A program made the translations under genes and the position numbers. DNA of 5,727 bases from Nitrosopumilaceae archaeon (lineage in GTDB: Archaea; Thermoproteota; Nitrososphaeria; Nitrososphaerales; Nitrosopumilaceae): NCBI GenBank assembly GCA_020027255.1, contig JAHRAP010000092.1, forward strand, positions 1 to 5,727. Direction: 5' to 3'. The notes beneath the pieces were generated by a model that saw nothing but the letters and a program-made list of their open reading frames with translations, was not told where the DNA came from and did not search any database. This document shows, in pieces, positions 1 through 5,727 of this stretch (positions are counted from its first letter, which is position 1; each line of letters starts with the position of its first letter).

Positions 1-1
1 G

Positions 2-154
2 GTACTCAATTTTCATTTAAAATGTGAGAGTATCAAAGCTTTAAATAATTTAATTTATTTATGTATCATTAATTATTTATTTAGTTATGATAATATTGTT
101 TTGAAATATAATTTATTAACTTTGACTGTATTTGAAAGATCATGTTCATCATGA
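2..154 (+). CDS. Possible 3' end of an unidentified gene entering from the left edge
   Basis: From base 2 one plus-strand frame stays open for 50 codons and ends at a TGA at 152-154; the other two plus frames stop within the first 30 bases. The reading is rich in Leu, Ile, Tyr and Asn and matches no family I recognise. If real, it is the C-terminal end of a gene converging on cysS, whose stop lies about 31 bases further on. G+C is lowest at third codon positions, which is weakly consistent with coding, but 50 open codons in DNA this AT-rich is modest evidence. A competing view is that this stretch is the upstream region of a minus-strand gene starting near base 16. The call is tentative. Confidence 0.2.
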   Translation, partial: VLNFHLKCESIKALNNLIYLCIINYLFSYDNIVLKYNLLTLTVFERSCSS

Positions 155-155
155 T
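139..155. repeat. Small inverted repeat (hairpin) downstream of cysS
   Basis: ATCATG at 139-144 and CATGAT at 150-155 form a perfect 6-bp inverted repeat around a 5-base loop, 31-47 bases beyond the cysS stop codon. It is one of the few stems near the gene ends that contains G-C pairs. It has no T-run directly after it on either strand, so it is not a textbook intrinsic terminator. It could be a transcript-end structure between convergent units, or chance. Confidence 0.3.
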
Positions 156-185
156 AAATTCTATTATAACTACGAAAATTTAATT

Positions 186-1574
186 TCATTTTTTCATCCA
201 TACTGTTCTGTTTTGATAATCTAACAATGATATGTTCATGTTTTCGAGTTGTTGTCGTACCTGATCTGCTTCATAATATTTTTTATGTTCTCGTAATATT
301 TTTCTCTTTTTGATTAATGAATTTATTAGATTTTTTGCATCATAAGTTGTTATTGGTATTTTAAACCCAAATATCTTAAAAAATTTTTGGAACGTAGACA
401 ATGATTCAGTTACATCATATTTAGTAAGTGAATTTTCATTTAAATAAAAATTTAATTGTTTTACTAGACTTAGAAAAGATGATAATGCTAACACGGTATT
501 AAAATTGTTATTTAGCGAATCATGAAATTTTCTATCATAATCATGTATTAATTTATCAATTTTTACATCGGCACAATCATTAAAGTTTTGTTCAGAAAGT
601 AATTCATAATAACACAGTTTGATTTTATCCCATTTTATTTTTGCTTCTTCGAAAGAATTTGTGTTATAATTAATTGGTTTGGAATAATGTGTTGAAATAC
701 AAAACAATCGTATTATGTTTGGATCATACTTTTCTAAAATAGCATGTAAAAATATCACATTATTGAGAGATTTTGACATTTTTGTGTTATTTATTTTAAT
801 TACACCTACATGCATCCAAATCTTGGCAAGTGGAGTATTCATGCATGATTCATATTGTGCAATTTCATTTTCATGGTGTGGGAATATCAAATCACGTCCA
901 CCTCCATGGATTTCAAAATTTGGTTGTAGATATTTGCTACTCATTACTGAACATTCTATATGCCATCCAGGTCTGCCTTTGCCCCAAGGGCTATTCCAAA
1001 TAGGAGGTGTTGTAACGAACTTCCATAAAGCAAAATCATATGGTGTTGATTTTTTGTAGTCCACAGAAACTCGTGTCCCAAAAAGTAGTTTATCAATATT
1101 TTTTTTCGATAATTTACCATATTCATTAAATTTCAAAATAGAAAAATATACGCCGTGTTTTGTTATATATGCAACATTTTTATTAATTAATTGGGTAATG
1201 AAATTTATAATATCATTAATATGATCAGTAGCCTTTGGATACATGTGAGCATGTTTAACATTCAGTAAATCGAAATCACGATGATAATGTTTGATGAATC
1301 TATTACTTACTTCATAGATAGATGAGTTTTCATCTATAGATCTTTGTATTATTTTATCATCTACATCTGTAAAATTTTGTACTATCTTGACTTCAACATT
1401 TTGAGATTCTAAGTATCTACGTAATACATCAAACACAATTATTGTTCTACTATGACCTATGTGAGAATCTTCGTATGGAGTTATTCCACATAAGTATATA
1501 CTAACACGGTTTTTGTTCAGAAATTGCTTTTTTTGACTTAATGTATCGTATATTTTTATATCCAAGTCTATCAT
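186..1574 (-). CDS. cysS: Cysteinyl-tRNA synthetase
   Basis: CysRS joins cysteine to tRNA-Cys using ATP in the cytoplasm. The 462 residues match the usual family length of about 460. Visible landmarks are the class I HIGH motif (HIGH, residues 38-41) and KMSKS (265-269). The family's zinc ligands are C29 (LCGIT), C208 (GWHIECS), H233 and E237 (FPHHENE), with YDFALWK near 180. The C-terminal helical region ends with the expected ADQVRQQLE and RTVW elements, so the gene is complete. The ATG at 1574 is preferred because it gives the usual N-terminus a few residues before the first strand (IKIYDT) and overlaps the stop of the restored nadE frame as ATGA. A TTG four codons in is a weaker alternative. 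It is the last gene of the minus-strand unit Rieske-nadE-cysS. No Shine-Dalgarno or well-placed TATA box of its own is evident, so expression probably depends on the upstream genes. Long T/A runs inside it, such as T8 at 1099-1106, leave its frame intact. Confidence 0.97.
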   Translation of the reverse strand: MIDLDIKIYDTLSQKKQFLNKNRVSIYLCGITPYEDSHIGHSRTIIVFDVLRRYLESQNVEVKIVQNFTDVDDKIIQRSIDENSSIYEVSNRFIKHYHRDFDLLNVKHAHMYPKATDHINDIINFITQLINKNVAYITKHGVYFSILKFNEYGKLSKKNIDKLLFGTRVSVDYKKSTPYDFALWKFVTTPPIWNSPWGKGRPGWHIECSVMSSKYLQPNFEIHGGGRDLIFPHHENEIAQYESCMNTPLAKIWMHVGVIKINNTKMSKSLNNVIFLHAILEKYDPNIIRLFCISTHYSKPINYNTNSFEEAKIKWDKIKLCYYELLSEQNFNDCADVKIDKLIHDYDRKFHDSLNNNFNTVLALSSFLSLVKQLNFYLNENSLTKYDVTESLSTFQKFFKIFGFKIPITTYDAKNLINSLIKKRKILREHKKYYEADQVRQQLENMNISLLDYQNRTVWMKK

Positions 1575-2373
1575 ATACTAGGAAGTGTTTTTCTCTTGTG
1601 TTGGTTTTTTGTACACATATCATATATTTTTGTTATAGAATTAATATCTAACATAGTCAACTTAGATGTATCATAAATTGATAAATTTTTGTCAAACAAA
1701 CAGCATAAAATGACATCTATTTTATCATAAGTTAACCCTATATCAGTTTCCGCAGATTGATTTTTTAGAATATATGGACTACTTTTTTGTTAATTATAGT
1801 TTCATGGATTTGTAGGTATTGTGCAAATTTTTTTAATTGTGTTTTATACAAAGATATTAATGGTAATATATCGACAGCTCCGTCACCAAATTTAGTGAAG
1901 TAACCCATTAAATATTCGCTTTTGTCTGTAGTTCCCACTACAAGATAATTTTGCATGTTCGAATAATAATATAATATATTAGATCTTATCCTAGATCTTA
2001 AATTACCTAATGCAATTTCATTTGGTTCTAGATATTTCGAATACTCATGCACAATAAATGAAATGTCAATTAATTTATGATTTAAATTAAGTTTATCTAC
2101 AACTTTAATTGCGTCTTCAGTTTCTTGTTTTGGCGTTATTTTTGAATCTGGCATTATTAATACCAACGTATTTAATTTATTTAGATGTGAACATAAATGT
2201 GCAATCACAGTAGAGTCAATACCTCCACTTAATCCGAAGACAAAACCTTGTAAATCATTTTTAATAATGGCATTATTAAGAAATTGTTTTATATCATCTA
2301 GTTTTTTAACATAATTTATCTTTAATAAGTCATTTAAAATTTTGTTGACACCATTCAAATTAGATATTTTCAT
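1571..2373 (-). CDS. nadE: Ammonia-dependent NAD+ synthetase, interrupted by a -1 frameshift
   Basis: NadE converts deamido-NAD+, ammonia and ATP to NAD+, AMP and PPi, the last step of NAD synthesis. The first frame encodes 202 residues (2373 to the TAA at 1765). It holds the PP-loop SGGIDS (49-54), GNLRSRIRSN (about 123-132), GTTDKSE (147-153) and FGDGAVDILPL (162-172). There is no glutaminase domain, so free ammonia is the likely nitrogen donor. The frame then runs off into VVHIF and stops, too short for the family. The -1 frame continues the homology: after NKK comes SSPYILKNQSAETDIG, then TYDKID, ending HKRKTLPSI and TGA at 1573-1571. One extra A in the A6 run (1788-1783 on this strand) would give about 267 residues, the normal size. 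In the -1 frame a TAA at 1792-1790 lies just upstream, so the shift must fall between there and 1765. The segment beside the junction has drifted from the usual PSAGL...QTDE pattern. The ATG is 5 nt after the Rieske stop. Family identity is secure; whether functional protein is made is open: sequencing error, pseudogene or slippage. Confidence 0.9.
1783..1788 (-). other. A6 run at the nadE frame junction (candidate slippage or indel site)
   Basis: On the coding strand the sequence reads AAC AAA AAA GTA, with six consecutive A. Re-reading one A, or a transcript or genome with seven A, joins the 5' frame to the C-terminal frame as AAC AAA AAA AGT AGT CCA. A P-site lysyl-tRNA on the second AAA could slip back one base and still pair with AAA, so ribosomal or polymerase slippage is possible. 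The pattern is not the canonical X XXY YYZ heptamer, because the base before the run is C. A homopolymer miscall in the assembly would look identical. Confidence 0.6.
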
Positions 2374-2378
2374 AATTT

Positions 2379-2684
2379 TTATGCTTCAATATCTATATAT
2401 ATTCCATTTTTAGTATTTTTAACATTATATGTAGTTAATTTAATGTTATTAAGATAATCTAACAATTTACCTGTTTTTATGTCATAGTGCCAAGAATGCG
2501 AGGGGCATTCAATTATATTGTTAGTTATTTTGCCATTTGTTATAGGACGATCTTGATGTACACATAAAGAATCTAATGCGTAATAATTTTCTTCAATATT
2601 GAATACAGTAATTTTTTTATTATTAATTTCAAATTGTTTGCTTTGCCCGTTTTTTATCGAGTTTCTTTCAGCTATTTTGATCAA
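2379..2684 (-). CDS. Small Rieske [2Fe-2S] ferredoxin-like protein
   Basis: This is a soluble one-domain Rieske protein of about 101 residues, a likely electron carrier of the dioxygenase-ferredoxin or NirD type. The cluster ligands are visible as C-x-H then C-x2-H: CVH (C41, H43) and CPSH (C60, H63), 16 residues apart. They are followed by WHYDIKTG, the usual aromatic-x-x-x-TG after the second ligand pair. No signal peptide or membrane helix precedes the domain, so it is cytoplasmic. I chose the TTG at 2684, which begins IKIAERNSIKNGQ, because the family N-terminus lies there, the product is then ferredoxin-sized, and a TATA-like element sits about 28 bases upstream. The frame is open back to a TTG at 2762, but that extension lacks family similarity and would overlap the divergent ahcY start. 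The gene heads the minus-strand unit and ends 5 nt before nadE. Its redox partner and exact role cannot be told from this window. Confidence 0.88.
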   Translation of the reverse strand: MIKIAERNSIKNGQSKQFEINNKKITVFNIEENYYALDSLCVHQDRPITNGKITNNIIECPSHSWHYDIKTGKLLDYLNNIKLTTYNVKNTKNGIYIDIEA

Positions 2685-2707
2685 TGTTGTATGAAATATT
2701 AGATTAC

Positions 2708-2716
2708 AATATATAA
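2708..2716 (-). promoter_or_regulatory. Candidate archaeal TATA box for the Rieske-nadE-cysS unit
   Basis: Read on the minus strand this is TTATATATT, centred about 28 bases upstream of the TTG proposed as the Rieske start. That spacing suits a transcript beginning at or next to the start codon (leaderless), which is common in archaea. The surrounding DNA is so AT-rich that TATA-like strings arise easily, so position is the main support. Confidence 0.4.
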
Positions 2717-2727
2717 TTTGATAAGAT

Positions 2728-2735
2728 TTTATATT
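2728..2735 (+). promoter_or_regulatory. Candidate archaeal TATA box for ahcY-metG
   Basis: TTTATATT lies centred about 23-24 bases upstream of the ahcY GTG at 2755, near the spacing expected for a leaderless or nearly leaderless transcript. It sits back to back with the opposite-facing candidate at 2708-2716 in the 70-bp divergent region. The same caution about high A+T content applies. Confidence 0.35.
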
Positions 2736-2737
2736 GT

Positions 2738-2753
2738 TATAATTGTGATTATA
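2738..2753. promoter_or_regulatory. Inverted repeat between the TATA-like element and the ahcY start (possible operator)
   Basis: TATAAT (2738-2743) and ATTATA (2748-2753) form a perfect 6-bp inverted repeat around TGTG, ending 1 nt before the ahcY GTG. A dimeric regulator bound here would cover the likely transcription start. All arm bases are A or T, so chance occurrence is quite possible. Confidence 0.22.
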
Positions 2754-2754
2754 T

Positions 2755-3999
2755 GTGAACAAAATAAAAGATTCTAAATTATCAGATCGTGGAAAATTAT
2801 CATATGAATGGGCTAGAAGTCATATGAAAATTCTTAACGAAACCATAAATAAATTGAAAAAAAATAAGCCGTTAAAAGGTATAACACTTGGGTTTTGCTT
2901 ACACATAACAAAAGAGACTTCAGTATTATTAATTGGAGCAAAAGAACTTGGAGCTAACGTTGCAGCATGTGGAGCTAATCCACTCACCACTCAAGATGAC
3001 ATTGCAGCATATTTAGCGTCTAAAGGAATAAACATTTTTGCGTGGAAAAATCAATCTAATAAGGAATACAACTACTGTATAGAACAAGTTCTAAGATATA
3101 AACCGAATATATTAACTGATGACGGAGCTGATATGAATATAAAATCTCATTTCGACAAAAAATATAATTCGTTGGAGATCATGGGATCTACCGAAGAAAC
3201 TACTGCCGGAGTTAATAGATTAAAAGCAATAGAGAGAAAAGGAAAATTGCGATATCCGATAATAGCTGTAAATAACGCATATACAAAACATATGTTTGAT
3301 AATAAATACGGCACTGGTCAAAGTACTGTAGATGGGTATTTGAGATCCATGAACCTACTTTTTGCATCTAAACGAGTAGTAGTTGTAGGGTATGGTTGGG
3401 TTGGAAAAGGAGTGGCTATGAGGTGTAAAGGGATGGGATCAAAAGTGATTGTTACAGAAATTAATGCAATAAAAGGGTTGGAAGCACATATGGATGGGTT
3501 TGATGTCATGCCTATGTCAAAAGCATCTAGAATCGGTGATATTTTTATTACTTGCACGGGCATGGTTGATGTAATTAACAAAAAACATTTATCAAATATG
3601 AAAGATGGCGCCATAGTTGGAAATGTAGGTCATTTTGATGTTGAAATAAATATAAAATTCTTATTAAAAGAATCAAAAAGTGTGAGTGAAGTTAGACCTA
3701 ATTTAAGTGAATGTGTGTTAAACAGCACCAAAAAAATATACTTAATAGGTTATGGAAGAGTTGCAAACTTAGTGGCAGCAGAAGGTCATCCGCCAGAAGT
3801 AATGGCTCAATCATTTTCAAATCAGATTCTTTCAATTTTATATATATTAAAAAACCATAAAACTATGAAAAACATTGTTCGTGGAGTACCTTTAGAAATA
3901 GATAATCAAATTGCAGTTAATGCACTTCGTGCTATGAATATTAATATAGATAAATTGACAAAAGAACAAAAAGATTACATGAATAATTGGAATTTATGA
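2755..3999 (+). CDS. ahcY: S-adenosyl-L-homocysteine hydrolase (adenosylhomocysteinase)
   Basis: AhcY splits S-adenosylhomocysteine, the by-product and inhibitor of methyltransferases, into adenosine and homocysteine, using tightly bound NAD+ in the cytoplasm. The 414 residues fit the shorter archaeal form. Substrate-domain residues are H50 (CLHITKETS), D123 (TDDGAD), E147/E148 (STEETTAGV), and K178 and D182 (YTKHMFDN). The NAD domain has GYGWVGKG (212-219) with E235 after the next strand. NVGHFDVEI (H293) and AEGHPPEVM (H345) complete the active site and hinge. The C-terminus ends in the usual LTKEQKDYMNNW without the longer tail of eukaryotic forms. GTG at 2755 is the only plausible start: a stop (TGA, 2746-2748) lies just upstream in frame, and conserved LSYEWARSHM begins before the first internal Met. 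It probably forms an operon with metG, which starts 1 nt after its stop. The homocysteine produced can be remethylated to methionine, the substrate of MetRS. Confidence 0.97.
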   Translation: MNKIKDSKLSDRGKLSYEWARSHMKILNETINKLKKNKPLKGITLGFCLHITKETSVLLIGAKELGANVAACGANPLTTQDDIAAYLASKGINIFAWKNQSNKEYNYCIEQVLRYKPNILTDDGADMNIKSHFDKKYNSLEIMGSTEETTAGVNRLKAIERKGKLRYPIIAVNNAYTKHMFDNKYGTGQSTVDGYLRSMNLLFASKRVVVVGYGWVGKGVAMRCKGMGSKVIVTEINAIKGLEAHMDGFDVMPMSKASRIGDIFITCTGMVDVINKKHLSNMKDGAIVGNVGHFDVEINIKFLLKESKSVSEVRPNLSECVLNSTKKIYLIGYGRVANLVAAEGHPPEVMAQSFSNQILSILYILKNHKTMKNIVRGVPLEIDNQIAVNALRAMNINIDKLTKEQKDYMNNWNL

Positions 4000-4000
4000 T

Positions 4001-5641
4001 TTGAGGAATAAAGTAATTATTACTAGTGCACTTCCATATTCAAATGGAGAGATTCATATAGGTCACATTTCGTCTACGTATTTGCCAGCTGATGTAACTA
4101 CGAGATTCCTAAAACAAAGAGGAATAGAAGCTTATTACATATGCGCGTCGGATGATTTTGGAACTCCAATCCTTATTAAATCAGAGCAAGAAAATAAAAA
4201 TCCAAGAAAATATGTAGAATATTGGGGTAAACAACACATAGATGATTTTAAGTCTTTAGATATAGAATTTGATTTTTTTTATAGTACTAGTTCCAAAGAA
4301 AACGAGAAATTTGTACAATATGTATTTACTAAATTATATGATCAAGGATATATCTACAAATCCAAAATCATTCAGTTTTATTGCAACAAGGACAAAAAAT
4401 TTCTGCCAGATAGGTATGTAATTGGCGAGTGTCCACATTGCAAGGCAAATGATCAATATTCTGATCTATGCGAACAATGTGGCAGAATTCCTAAAAAAAT
4501 AAACAATCCAAAATGTAGCTTATGTGGAGAAATTCCAATAAAAAAAGAAACGGAACACTATTTTTTTAAATTAAGTAAATTTTCTTCTAAATTATCAACA
4601 TGGTTAAAAACAAATACAAAATTACAAGTAGATGTTAAAAAATATGTTCAAAATTGGATCAAAAATGGATTAATAGATTGGGACATAACACGTGATATAA
4701 CATGGGGAATTCCAATACCAATAACAAATTCAGAACAAGTTTTTTATGGTTGGTTTGATAATCATTTGGCATATATATCTTCATCAATTAAATTTTTAGA
4801 TAAGAAAGGTGTTGATGGAAGAAAATTTTGGAATTCTGCTGATATATACCATTTTATCGGCAAAGATATAATTTATCACCATTACTTATTTTTACCAGCT
4901 ATACGTTTAGGTATTAATGAGGAATATAAATTACCAGATTATATACCAACAAGAGGTCACCTTAAATTACATAACAAAAAATTATCTAAAAGTAGAAATT
5001 GGTACATAAGCATAAAACAATTTCTTGATGACTATCCATCAGATTATCTAAGATTTTATCTGACATTAATAACACAATATTCACAGGACGATTTGAATTT
5101 TAATTGGGAAGAATTCGCAACTGTGATAAATTCGGAATTAATTGGAAATATTGGTAATTTTATACACCGCGTACTAAAATTAACAAACAATAAATACCAT
5201 GGTAAAACACCAACACCAACAAGATTTGATGATGATGATAATGAAACTATACACAAGATCAAACAAATTAGCAAAAAATTAGAAATGGTGATGATGCAAA
5301 ATAATTTAGACAAAGGATTAAAGTGCATATTACAAATATCTGCATGGTTAAATCAATATTTTCAGCATAAAGAACCATGGAAAAGTGAATCAAATAGCGA
5401 TAGCTGCGTTTTCATATCATTAAATGCAATTGCAAATATTAGCATAATGCTATATCCATTCTTGCCAACAACAGCTAAAATAATTTGGAAGCAATTAAAT
5501 ATAAGTGAAAGTGTGAAAGAAAAATATAATAAAATGGATATTATTTCTCCTGGACACGATATAAAAAAACCATTTCCGTTATTTACAAAAATTGAAAAAA
5601 AACAAATCGAAAAAAATATATCACAAATAAAAAGCAATTAA
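4001..5641 (+). CDS. metG: Methionyl-tRNA synthetase (archaeal type)
   Basis: MetRS attaches methionine to initiator and elongator tRNA-Met. The 546-residue protein has the class I signature HIGH (19-22) after TSALPYSNG, and KLSKS (327-331) in place of KMSKS. The connective insertion carries CxxC pairs at C144/C147, C157/C160 and C172/C175, plus FYC (C128) and FLPDRYV, the multi-knuckle arrangement of archaeal and eukaryotic MetRS. FIGKDIIYHH (about 285-294) lies in the active site. NWEEFATVINSELIGNIGN (368-386) opens the anticodon-binding helices, and KEPWK follows later. It ends without the C-terminal EMAP-type tRNA-binding domain, which in archaea is often absent or a separate protein. TTG at 4001 must be the start: an in-frame TGA lies at 3980-3982 and no ATG or GTG occurs between it and the conserved N-terminus. 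With only one base between the ahcY stop and this codon, translation is probably coupled. Confidence 0.97.
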   Translation: MRNKVIITSALPYSNGEIHIGHISSTYLPADVTTRFLKQRGIEAYYICASDDFGTPILIKSEQENKNPRKYVEYWGKQHIDDFKSLDIEFDFFYSTSSKENEKFVQYVFTKLYDQGYIYKSKIIQFYCNKDKKFLPDRYVIGECPHCKANDQYSDLCEQCGRIPKKINNPKCSLCGEIPIKKETEHYFFKLSKFSSKLSTWLKTNTKLQVDVKKYVQNWIKNGLIDWDITRDITWGIPIPITNSEQVFYGWFDNHLAYISSSIKFLDKKGVDGRKFWNSADIYHFIGKDIIYHHYLFLPAIRLGINEEYKLPDYIPTRGHLKLHNKKLSKSRNWYISIKQFLDDYPSDYLRFYLTLITQYSQDDLNFNWEEFATVINSELIGNIGNFIHRVLKLTNNKYHGKTPTPTRFDDDDNETIHKIKQISKKLEMVMMQNNLDKGLKCILQISAWLNQYFQHKEPWKSESNSDSCVFISLNAIANISIMLYPFLPTTAKIIWKQLNISESVKEKYNKMDIISPGHDIKKPFPLFTKIEKKQIEKNISQIKSN

Positions 5642-5644
5642 ATC

Positions 5645-5677
5645 AATATTTTTATTATTCAGAAAATGATAAATATT
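5645..5677 (+). terminator. Possible T-rich transcription end after metG
   Basis: Just past the metG stop is ATATTTTTATTATT, with a T5 run at 5649-5653. AATATTT (5645-5651) can pair with AAATATT (5671-5677) across a 19-base loop. Archaeal polymerase can terminate at T-rich tracts without a strong hairpin, so this is a plausible terminator, but the background composition makes it weak evidence. The remaining bases to 5727 contain no gene I can support. Confidence 0.25.
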
Positions 5678-5727
5678 ACAAGATTTATAATGTTACAGAT
5701 TTTGATTAACTATCTAAAAAGTATAAA

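Noticed and set aside
146..152. Box C-like ATGATGA on the minus strand, suggesting a C/D box guide RNA
   Set aside because: No box D (CTGA) occurs on that strand in the following 80 or so bases, so a C/D RNA cannot be supported.
715..1059. 114-codon plus-strand open frame inside cysS
   Set aside because: It is entirely antisense to the conserved catalytic core of cysS and shows no family features; an antisense shadow.
1571..1783. The nadE C-terminal frame as a separate gene
   Set aside because: It has no start codon near its beginning (the first Met is about 44 codons in) and its sequence continues NadE homology directly, so it is the second half of nadE.
2685..2762. N-terminal extension of the Rieske gene to a TTG at 2762
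   Set aside because: The extra 26 residues lack family similarity, consume the whole divergent promoter region and overlap the ahcY GTG by 8 bases. The internal TTG gives the normal ferredoxin length and a well-placed TATA-like element.
3318..3614. 98-codon minus-strand open frame inside ahcY
   Set aside because: It lies opposite the NAD-binding domain of ahcY and has no recognisable motif; an antisense shadow.
5225..5240. GAT triplet run in metG encoding DDDD
   Set aside because: A short Asp run in the linker of the anticodon-binding region; a minor simple-sequence patch with no frame effect.
5056..5637. Two minus-strand open frames of about 90 codons inside metG
   Set aside because: Both lie opposite the conserved MetRS anticodon-binding region; hydrophobic stretches are what antisense reading of Lys/Asn-rich AT codons gives.
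5666..5727. ATG followed by an open frame to the right edge
   Set aside because: Only 20 codons are visible, the reading matches nothing I know, and such a length is expected by chance.

Overview
The window is about 5.7 kb of very AT-rich DNA (by eye roughly 70-75% A+T). It carries five tightly packed housekeeping genes and almost no spare sequence. The proteins point to an archaeon. S-adenosylhomocysteine hydrolase is the short form of about 414 residues, with archaeal-type motifs such as YGTGQST. Methionyl-tRNA synthetase is the archaeal/eukaryotic type with three CxxC pairs. NAD synthetase is the short ammonia-dependent form. From memory, the AhcY and NadE sequences look most like those of ammonia-oxidising Nitrososphaerota (Thaumarchaeota, Nitrosopumilus group). 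The strong A+T bias, Lys/Asn/Ile-rich proteins and a broken reading frame in nadE would suit a host-associated or streamlined lineage, but that part is inference.

Layout. Positions 1-185 hold no convincing gene: there is an unassigned open frame running in from the left edge and a small hairpin. From 2684 leftward on the minus strand is a probable three-gene unit: a small Rieske [2Fe-2S] protein, then nadE 5 nt later, then cysS, whose ATG overlaps the restored nadE stop (ATGA). A divergent promoter region of about 70 bp (2685-2754) separates it from a plus-strand pair, ahcY (GTG start) and metG (TTG start, 1 nt after the ahcY stop). The last 86 nt carry no supported gene.

The main surprise is nadE. 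Its first reading frame stops after 202 codons, well short of the family length. The missing C-terminus is present in the -1 frame: 70 codons with no stop, with the recognisable end-of-family HKRKTLPS motif, finishing exactly in an ATGA overlap with cysS. The frames can be joined by one extra A in a run of six A (minus strand; positions 1783-1788). This is a homopolymer sequencing error, a young pseudogene, or a frame rescued by slippage. The residues beside the junction have also drifted from the family consensus.

Functionally, AhcY and MetRS both belong to methionine/S-adenosylmethionine metabolism: removal of the methylation by-product SAH, and charging of tRNA with methionine. NadE makes NAD+, the cofactor bound by AhcY. 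CysRS charges tRNA-Cys. The Rieske protein is a likely electron carrier whose partner is not visible here.
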